From the NCBI GenBank assembly GCA_900543205.1, contig UQQM01000014.1, positions 1 through 59,397 on the forward strand: DNA of 59,397 bases, in the 5' to 3' direction. The notes under the pieces are model-generated. The model ran no database searches and had not been told where the DNA came from. It worked only from the letters and a program-made list of their open reading frames with translations. Source of the stretch: an uncultured Bacteroides sp. GTDB lineage: Bacteria > Bacteroidota > Bacteroidia > Bacteroidales > UBA932. The position numbers and the translations under genes were made by a program. Below are positions 54,015 through 59,397 of the stretch, in pieces (position 1 is the first letter of the stretch; the number at the start of each line of letters is the position of its first letter).

Positions 54015-55748
54015 ATGAAACTCAAAACCATCATTTCTGCGGCACTCGTATGCCTCGTCTCCGCCCAGATTTCATCCGGACAGGAGAGACAACAGCCCTC
54101 GTGGCTGAGCGACGCGGTAGTATACCAGATCTACCCTTCCTCATTCCAGGATTCCGACGGCAACGGCATCGGAGACATACCCGGAATCATCTCACGCCTC
54201 GACTACATCAAATCGATAGGCGTCACCGCCATCTGGCTCAACCCGATTTTCGTGTCCGGATGGACTGACGGAGGCTACGACGTGATAGACTACTACATGG
54301 TCGATCCCCGTTTCGGCACCAACACCGACCTCGTGAATCTCGTCAACACCGCCCACGAAAAGGGACTGAAGGTCATACTCGACCTCGTGGCCGGACACAC
54401 TTCGATACAGTCGGAGTGGTTCAAGCAGTCGTCACAGGCCCCGGACCTGCGCTACAGCGACTACTATATCTGGCCCAGCTTCAAGCCCGAGATAGAAGGC
54501 GCCAAGACCGACGGGCCCCAGGACTACGCCCAGCTCATGAACACCTTCAACAACATCGTGAACAAGTTCGTCGAGACCGACGCGCCGAGAGGGCCCTACT
54601 ATGTCAAGAATTTCTTTGACACCCAGCCCGCGCTGAACTTCGGTTTCGCCAATCCCGACCCCGAGCACCCCTGGGAGCAGGCGGTGGATGCGCCCGGCCC
54701 GATGGCGGTGCGCCGCGAAATAAAGAACATCATGTCCTTCTGGATGGACAAGGGCGTGGACGGCTTCCGCGTGGACATGGCCGCCAGCCTCGTGAAGAAC
54801 GACTTCGACAAGTCTGCGACCATCAAGCTCTGGAAGGAAGACCTCTCCAAGTGGTTCAAGGAGGAATACCCCGAGAACCTGCTCATCGCAGAATGGTTCA
54901 ACCCCGCCCAGTCAATCGAGGCCGGCTTCCATGTGGACTTCTTCTGCCATGACGGCAAATACAACTACGCCTCACTGTTCTTCAACACTCCCGGACGCGG
55001 ACGTGACGGCGTATGCTGGTTCGACCTTGAAGGCAAGGGAGAACTCAAGACCTGGTACGAGCTCTACACCTACCAGTACGACGCCGTGAAGGGCAAGGGC
55101 TACGTCAGCATGCCTTCGGGCAACCACGACTTCACCCGCCTCGCCGCAGGGCCCCGCGACACGGAAGACCAGCTCAAGGTGGCGATGACCTTCTTCTACA
55201 CCATGCCGGGCGTACCTTTCATGTTCTACGGCGATGAAATCGGACTCGAGCACCAGTTCGACGCTCCTTCGAAGGAAGGAAGCGGCACCGGACGGGCCGG
55301 CACCAGAATCCCCATGCTCTGGGACTCCAGCGAGAATGCCGGCTTCTCCACCGCAGCCAAGGAGGCTCTCTACCTGCCCCAGGACCCCGATCCCGACCGC
55401 AGGACCGTGGAAAGCCAGGAGGCTGACCCCAACTCACTGCTCAACTACGTGCGTGAGCTGATCAAGCTGCGCCGCAGCTCCGACGCCCTCGGCAGCGACG
55501 GCGACTGGAGGCTCGTGAGCAGCCTGGACGCTCCCTATCCCATGATTTACGAGCGCACCAGCGGCGACGAGGTATGGGTAGTGGCCCTCAACCCCACCTC
55601 AAAGAAGGTGACCGGAGAAATCCCCACCTATTCGGCTGACCCCGAACCCGTGTTCGGTTCCTACGACTCGGTGAAATACAGAAGCGGCAAGGATGTTGAC
55701 AAGATTACCCTGTCTCCCGTCTCCGCAGCCGTCTTCAAAGTCCGCTGA
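54015..55748 (+). CDS. Secreted GH13 alpha-glucosidase/sucrase-like enzyme
   Basis: A 577-residue GH13 enzyme. The Sec signal ends near SSGQE; the (beta/alpha)8 domain covers about 30-480 and a C-terminal beta domain follows. Catalytic residues are the nucleophile Asp254 (GFRVDMA), acid/base Glu293 (LLIAEWF) and Asp372 (SGNHDF). In conserved region I the usual Asn-His reads Gly-His (ILDLVAGHTS, Asp123). Subfamily and substrate cannot be fixed by eye; the flanking fructokinase favours an alpha-glucosyl-fructose such as sucrose. It follows the esterase by 5 bases and precedes pfkB by 3. Confidence 0.9.
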   Translation: MKLKTIISAALVCLVSAQISSGQERQQPSWLSDAVVYQIYPSSFQDSDGNGIGDIPGIISRLDYIKSIGVTAIWLNPIFVSGWTDGGYDVIDYYMVDPRFGTNTDLVNLVNTAHEKGLKVILDLVAGHTSIQSEWFKQSSQAPDLRYSDYYIWPSFKPEIEGAKTDGPQDYAQLMNTFNNIVNKFVETDAPRGPYYVKNFFDTQPALNFGFANPDPEHPWEQAVDAPGPMAVRREIKNIMSFWMDKGVDGFRVDMAASLVKNDFDKSATIKLWKEDLSKWFKEEYPENLLIAEWFNPAQSIEAGFHVDFFCHDGKYNYASLFFNTPGRGRDGVCWFDLEGKGELKTWYELYTYQYDAVKGKGYVSMPSGNHDFTRLAAGPRDTEDQLKVAMTFFYTMPGVPFMFYGDEIGLEHQFDAPSKEGSGTGRAGTRIPMLWDSSENAGFSTAAKEALYLPQDPDPDRRTVESQEADPNSLLNYVRELIKLRRSSDALGSDGDWRLVSSLDAPYPMIYERTSGDEVWVVALNPTSKKVTGEIPTYSADPEPVFGSYDSVKYRSGKDVDKITLSPVSAAVFKVR

Positions 55749-55751
55749 CGA

Positions 55752-56603
55752 ATGGAAAGGAAGAAAGTTATAGTAGGCATAGGGGAACTCCTGTGGGACA
55801 TGCTTCCTTCAGGCAAGGCCATAGGAGGAGCCCCTGCCAATTTCGCCTACCATGCCGGCCGCCTCGGAGAAGAAGGCTGGGTGGTCAGCGCGGTCGGGGA
55901 CGACGCCCTTGGGCATGAAATCCTGGACGTGCTGGACGAAAAGAGGCTCCACAGCCTTGTCGCCATGGTCGACAAGCCCACGGGCACAGTGCAGGTGAGT
56001 CTCGACGACGCCGGAGTCCCGACATACACCATAGTCGAAGACGTGGCGTGGGACCATATACCCTTCACGCCCAAGATGCAGGACCTGGCCTCCAGGGCCG
56101 ATGCGGTATGCTTCGGATCCCTCGTGCAGAGGAACGGCTCTCGCGCCTCCGTGCTGAAATTCCTCGAGGCGGTGCCGGCATCCGCGCTCAAGGTCTTCGA
56201 CATCAACCTCAGGCAGCACTTCTACACACCCGAGATACTGCGGAAGTCGCTGGAAATAGCCGATGTGCTCAAGATAAACGACGAGGAAATCGTCACCTTG
56301 TCGGAGATGTTCGGCCTGGGGAGCGACCCCCGCGAAGCCTGCCGCAAGCTCATCGGGCAATATTCGCTCAGGTTCGTGCTCCTGACCAAGGGAGCGCGGG
56401 GCAGCGAGGTCATCAGTCCCGACGAGGTGATACCCCAGGGCGTGGGCAAGGTCGACGTGGTCGACACGGTCGGCGCCGGCGACGCGTTCACGGCCGCATT
56501 CACCGTGGCCTACCTGCGCGGAGACTCCCTGGCCGACGCGCAGAAGCTGGCCGGAGAGGTGACGGCCTACGTATGCTCCCACAAGGGGGCCATGCCCGAA
56601 TGA
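55752..56603 (+). CDS. PfkB-family fructokinase
   Basis: A 283-residue cytoplasmic sugar kinase. It has the N-terminal PfkB signature IGELLWDMLP followed by the phosphate/sugar loop GGAPANFAYHAGRLG, and the C-terminal signature DTVGAGDAFTAAF with the catalytic-type Asp244. The order and short length fit fructokinase (FrcK/CscK-like) rather than ribokinase or adenosine kinase. It would trap imported fructose as the 6-phosphate and feed it into glycolysis. Confidence 0.88.
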   Translation: MERKKVIVGIGELLWDMLPSGKAIGGAPANFAYHAGRLGEEGWVVSAVGDDALGHEILDVLDEKRLHSLVAMVDKPTGTVQVSLDDAGVPTYTIVEDVAWDHIPFTPKMQDLASRADAVCFGSLVQRNGSRASVLKFLEAVPASALKVFDINLRQHFYTPEILRKSLEIADVLKINDEEIVTLSEMFGLGSDPREACRKLIGQYSLRFVLLTKGARGSEVISPDEVIPQGVGKVDVVDTVGAGDAFTAAFTVAYLRGDSLADAQKLAGEVTAYVCSHKGAMPE

Positions 56604-56629
56604 CAAACACTTAAAAACCACAATAACAC

Positions 56630-58258
56630 ATGAAACCGATATTCAAATTCCTGGCTCTCGCCGCCCTGGTGGCAGGACTTGCATCCTGCAAAGGCGATGA
56701 GAACTTCTACAGCAACACCAGGCAGCAGCTCTACATCGGCGACGACATTGCGGTCGCCCAGACCGAGTACGGCAAGGTACGCGGATACATCATGCGCGAC
56801 ACCTACACCTTCCTCGGTATCCCCTACGGCGGTTCCACCGCAGGAGAGAACAGATTCATGCCACCCCGCCCTCCCAAACCCTGGGACGGAGTGAGGCCGG
56901 CCTACTTCTACGGAGCCTGCGCACCCCAGAACATAATGCAGTATCCCAACAACAACAGCAGGACCTTCCTCGACTGCTGGAACTACTTCGACATGAGCGA
57001 AGACTGCCTCAACCTCAACGTATGGACGCCCGGTCTCGACGGCAAGAAGAGGCCCGTGATAGTCTGGCTGCACGGCGGCGGATTCTCCTCCGGCAACAGC
57101 ATAGAGCATCATGAATACCACGGAGAGAACTTCAGCCGCTACTGCGACGTAGTCTTCGTATCACCCAACCACAGGCTGAACTCCATAGGCTTCACCGACT
57201 TCTCGGCGGTGGATCCCAAATTCGCTGACTCCGGCAACGTCGGAATGCTCGACCTCGTGGCGGCACTCCAGTGGGTGCATGACAACATCGAGAACTTCGG
57301 AGGCGACCCCGGCAACGTGACCATCATAGGACAGAGCGGCGGCGGCGCGAAGGTATGCAACCTCGTGGCCATGCCCGAGACCGAAGGACTGATCCACAAG
57401 GCAGTGGCCCTCAGCGGCAGCGCCACCTCGGCAACCGACAAGACCTATGCGAGCGAACTCGGCAAGGCCATCGCGAAAGCCGCCGGAGTGAAAGGCCCCG
57501 AGGACATGCACATCCTCCAGGAAATGTCATACCAGGAATACCGGGCCCTTGCCGACAAGGTGGCACGCGAGTTCGCGGCCAAGAACGGCAGCGTGAGGCG
57601 CGGAGGCTTCAGCCCGGTAGCCGACGACGTACATATCCCTTCCGGAGACTTTTACGCACCCGGCTCCCACTCTGCGAACATTCCAATGATCATCTGCACC
57701 ACCACCTGCGAATGGCCGTCGGCAATAGATGACGCCGCAAGGCACGCGCTCTCGAGGGAGGAGGTGATCGCCGAGATGGCGGCCCGCTACGGAGAGGAGA
57801 AGGCGGCGGCTGTATATGACGCCTACGCCGCGATTTTCCCGGACAAGCTTCCCATAGAGGTCTATGACCTCGCGAACAGCTCACGCGCCGGAGCCCTCAA
57901 GGCCGCCGGACTGCGCAACTCGCTGGGAGCGCCCGTATATCTCGCATGGTTCGACTGGCAGGGGCCCCTGTTCGACGGACGCGTACACGCCATGCACACC
58001 ATGGACATCGCCTTCTGGTTCATGAACACCGACCTTCAGGTGAGCCACACCGGCGGAGGACAATATCCCCGCAACCTCGCCAAGAAGATGGCCAAGGCAC
58101 TGAACAATTTCATGCGCACCGGCGACCCCAACGGCAGGACAGGCCTGCCCGAATGGCCGGCATATAATCCCGAAACGGGAGCCACCATGGTGCTTGCCGA
58201 CAAGAGCTATGTGCTCGAGAACCCCGACAAGGAAGCCCTCGCAATCATAGCCGACTAG
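56630..58258 (+). CDS. Type-B carboxylesterase, lipoprotein
   Basis: A 542-residue alpha/beta hydrolase with the lipoprotein signal MKPIFKFLALAALVAGLASC (Cys20). Carboxylesterase features are FLGIPYGGSTAGENRF, EDCLNLNVWTPGLDGKKRPVIVWLHGGGFSSG (oxyanion region) and the nucleophile Ser236 in IIGQSGGGAKVC. The catalytic His is probably in VHAMHTMDIAFWF. It is most likely at the cell envelope, facing the periplasm or the outside. Placed at the end of the GH13/kinase run, it may cleave acyl esters of the imported sugar. Confidence 0.88.
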   Translation: MKPIFKFLALAALVAGLASCKGDENFYSNTRQQLYIGDDIAVAQTEYGKVRGYIMRDTYTFLGIPYGGSTAGENRFMPPRPPKPWDGVRPAYFYGACAPQNIMQYPNNNSRTFLDCWNYFDMSEDCLNLNVWTPGLDGKKRPVIVWLHGGGFSSGNSIEHHEYHGENFSRYCDVVFVSPNHRLNSIGFTDFSAVDPKFADSGNVGMLDLVAALQWVHDNIENFGGDPGNVTIIGQSGGGAKVCNLVAMPETEGLIHKAVALSGSATSATDKTYASELGKAIAKAAGVKGPEDMHILQEMSYQEYRALADKVAREFAAKNGSVRRGGFSPVADDVHIPSGDFYAPGSHSANIPMIICTTTCEWPSAIDDAARHALSREEVIAEMAARYGEEKAAAVYDAYAAIFPDKLPIEVYDLANSSRAGALKAAGLRNSLGAPVYLAWFDWQGPLFDGRVHAMHTMDIAFWFMNTDLQVSHTGGGQYPRNLAKKMAKALNNFMRTGDPNGRTGLPEWPAYNPETGATMVLADKSYVLENPDKEALAIIAD

Positions 58259-59196
58259 CCGTCCAGCGCCGCCAGATTGCTCTTCAGCTGCTCCACCGAA
58301 CTTACGCCCACGATGACGGAAGTCACTTCGGGGCGGCGGAGCACCCAACGGAGGGCATACTGGGCAAGAGTAAGACCCCGGGCTGCCGCCTCGTCATTCC
58401 ATCCGGAAATGCGGGCGAGCAGTTCCGGGGTCAGCGTTTCGCGTTTCAGCGAATCATTCCTCGACATTCTGGATCCGTCGGGGACGCCGTGCAGGTATTT
58501 CCCGGTCAGCAGGCCCTGGGCAAGCGGAGAGAAGGCCACGAATCCGGCTCCTTCCGCAGCGGCCCGGGGTATGATATCCTCCTCTATGGACCTATCTATC
58601 ATATTGTAGCGGCCCTGGTACACCAGGCAGGGGACATGCTGTGCGCGCAGATAGGAATAGGCCGCAGCCGCCATCTCGGGCGGATATTTGGAAATGCCCA
58701 CATACAGGGCCTTCCCCTGCCTCACTATGTCCGCCAGAGCCTGCATGGTCTCCTCCAGAGGGGTTCCGGAATCCGGGCGGTGGGAATAGAATATGTCCAC
58801 ATAGTCCAGGCCCAAGCGCTTCAGACTGCGGTCGATCGAGGCTGTCATCGCCTTGCGCGAACCCCATTCGCCATAGGGGCCCGGCCAGGAGGCATATCCC
58901 GCCTTGGTCGCGACCACTATTTCGTCGCGATGGGACTTGAGTGAAGCGGAGAATATCTCTCCGAAGCGTTCTTCGGCCGCGCCGCAGGGCGGGCCGTAGT
59001 TGTTGGCGAGGTCGAAATGAGTGATGCCGTGGTCGAAGGCGTATTCGACTATCCTGCGGCAGTTGTCGGAATCGGAACCGGCTCCGAAATTATGCCAGAA
59101 TCCGAGCGAGATTTCCGGAAGCAGCAGGCCGCTGCGTCCGCACCTGCGGTATTTCATCGCATCATAGCGCGCCGGGCTCGGCTTGTAGTTCTCCAT
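58255..59196 (-). CDS. Aldo/keto reductase, YghZ-like
   Basis: A 313-residue NADPH-dependent oxidoreductase of the TIM-barrel AKR superfamily. It shows the family's Asp (HFDLANNYGPP with the catalytic Tyr), Lys (VATKAGYASW), His (DIFYSHRPD) and cofactor-binding segments (GFVAFSPLAQGLLTGKYL and SVIVGVSSVEQL). The closest general type is L-glyceraldehyde-3-phosphate reductase (YghZ/GpR). The gene is convergent with the carboxylesterase (4-base overlap) and probably not part of that operon. A TAAATTTG promoter box is at 59223-59230. Confidence 0.9.
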   Translation of the reverse strand: MENYKPSPARYDAMKYRRCGRSGLLLPEISLGFWHNFGAGSDSDNCRRIVEYAFDHGITHFDLANNYGPPCGAAEERFGEIFSASLKSHRDEIVVATKAGYASWPGPYGEWGSRKAMTASIDRSLKRLGLDYVDIFYSHRPDSGTPLEETMQALADIVRQGKALYVGISKYPPEMAAAAYSYLRAQHVPCLVYQGRYNMIDRSIEEDIIPRAAAEGAGFVAFSPLAQGLLTGKYLHGVPDGSRMSRNDSLKRETLTPELLARISGWNDEAAARGLTLAQYALRWVLRRPEVTSVIVGVSSVEQLKSNLAALDG

Positions 59197-59222
59197 TTCC
59201 TTTATTAATTATGGTATACGGA

Positions 59223-59230
59223 CAAATTTA
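59223..59230 (-). promoter_or_regulatory. Promoter -7 box for the aldo/keto reductase gene
   Basis: TAAATTTG on the minus strand, 26 bases before the ATG at 59196. Confidence 0.6.
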
Positions 59231-59260
59231 CATCATCCGGCTGAAAAAATGCAAAAAAAT

Positions 59261-59397
59261 TTTGTCGGTTTAAAAAAGTAGTATATCTTTGCAGTCCCTT
59301 ACCGAAAGGCACGGGACAAGTTCATTGAAAATATTGAAGGATAAGTACAAGCAAGTACCAAGAGAACGAGATAGAAACGAGAGCGTTGATTTCTTAA
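59261..59397 (+). promoter_or_regulatory. Strong promoter and leader, probably of an rRNA operon beyond the window
   Basis: A full-consensus promoter (TTTG at 59261-59264, a 19-base spacer, TATCTTTG at 59284-59291) is followed by a leader containing the hairpin GTCCC/GGGAC and GTTCATTGAAAATATTG, then an A/G-rich tract (AAGTACAAGCAAGTACCAAG). No open reading frame begins before the right edge. This layout matches the leaders seen before 16S rRNA genes in Bacteroidales; the 16S itself is outside the window. Confidence 0.6.

Overview
The window is chromosomal DNA from a member of the Bacteroidales with fairly high GC (many genes look near 60 percent by eye). Evidence for this placement: nearly every transcription unit starts with the Bacteroidetes promoter (-7 box TAnnTTTG, sometimes with a TTTG -33 box 19-20 bp upstream); Shine-Dalgarno sequences are mostly absent; there is a SusC/SusD pair, a hybrid two-component regulator, DUF4271-HemD-RnpA-YidD synteny, a DUF2723 membrane protein and a membrane pyrophosphatase. 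The low-copy, mostly housekeeping content suggests an intestinal Rikenellaceae- or Cryptobacteroides-like lineage, but the sequence alone does not fix the genus.

Layout. 1-5332 (minus): tripartite RND efflux operon (outer-membrane TolC, adaptor, pump; the pump runs off the left edge). 5486-7717 (minus): lgt and pgk. 7842-8765: an RlmI-like methyltransferase convergent with a large DUF2723 glycosyltransferase-like membrane protein. 11876-14542: SUI1/eIF1 homologue, DUF4271, hemD, rnpA, yidD. 14601-16527: a two-gene accessory islet with a pentapeptide-repeat protein carrying a K+-channel-like pore and a divergent methyltransferase-like protein. 16624-20293: lepA divergent from a split transketolase. 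20433-25413: DUF456 and VTT-domain membrane proteins, a membrane/acyltransferase fusion behind a duplicated palindromic promoter element, tRNA-Pro(TGG), a LolD-type ATPase and trmN6. 25520-31411: two tandem acyl-CoA/ACP synthetases plus FabF, FabZ and FabI. 31529-35786: mdh, an Sfp-type phosphopantetheinyl transferase, an EnvC-like factor and a TPR protein. 35871-41496: ECF sigma factor with an anti-sigma-like beta-barrel protein, an unknown lipoprotein, tsaE, comM and a CYTH protein. 41510-43723: K+-dependent membrane pyrophosphatase.

43927-58258 is a compact polysaccharide-utilization-type locus: SusC, SusD, a hybrid two-component regulator with a sugar-binding-protein sensor, an MFS permease, a CE1 esterase with an N-terminal E-set domain, a secreted GH13 enzyme, a PfkB fructokinase and a type-B carboxylesterase lipoprotein. 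The simplest reading is import and cleavage of a fructose-containing alpha-glucoside, possibly an acylated one such as a sucrose ester. An aldo/keto reductase and then a strong promoter with an rRNA-type leader end the window, so an rRNA operon probably begins just past the right edge.

The most novel-looking parts are the channel/methyltransferase islet, the hairpin-promoter repeat shared by three sites, the possible acyl-sugar locus and the ACP-less acyl synthesis cluster.
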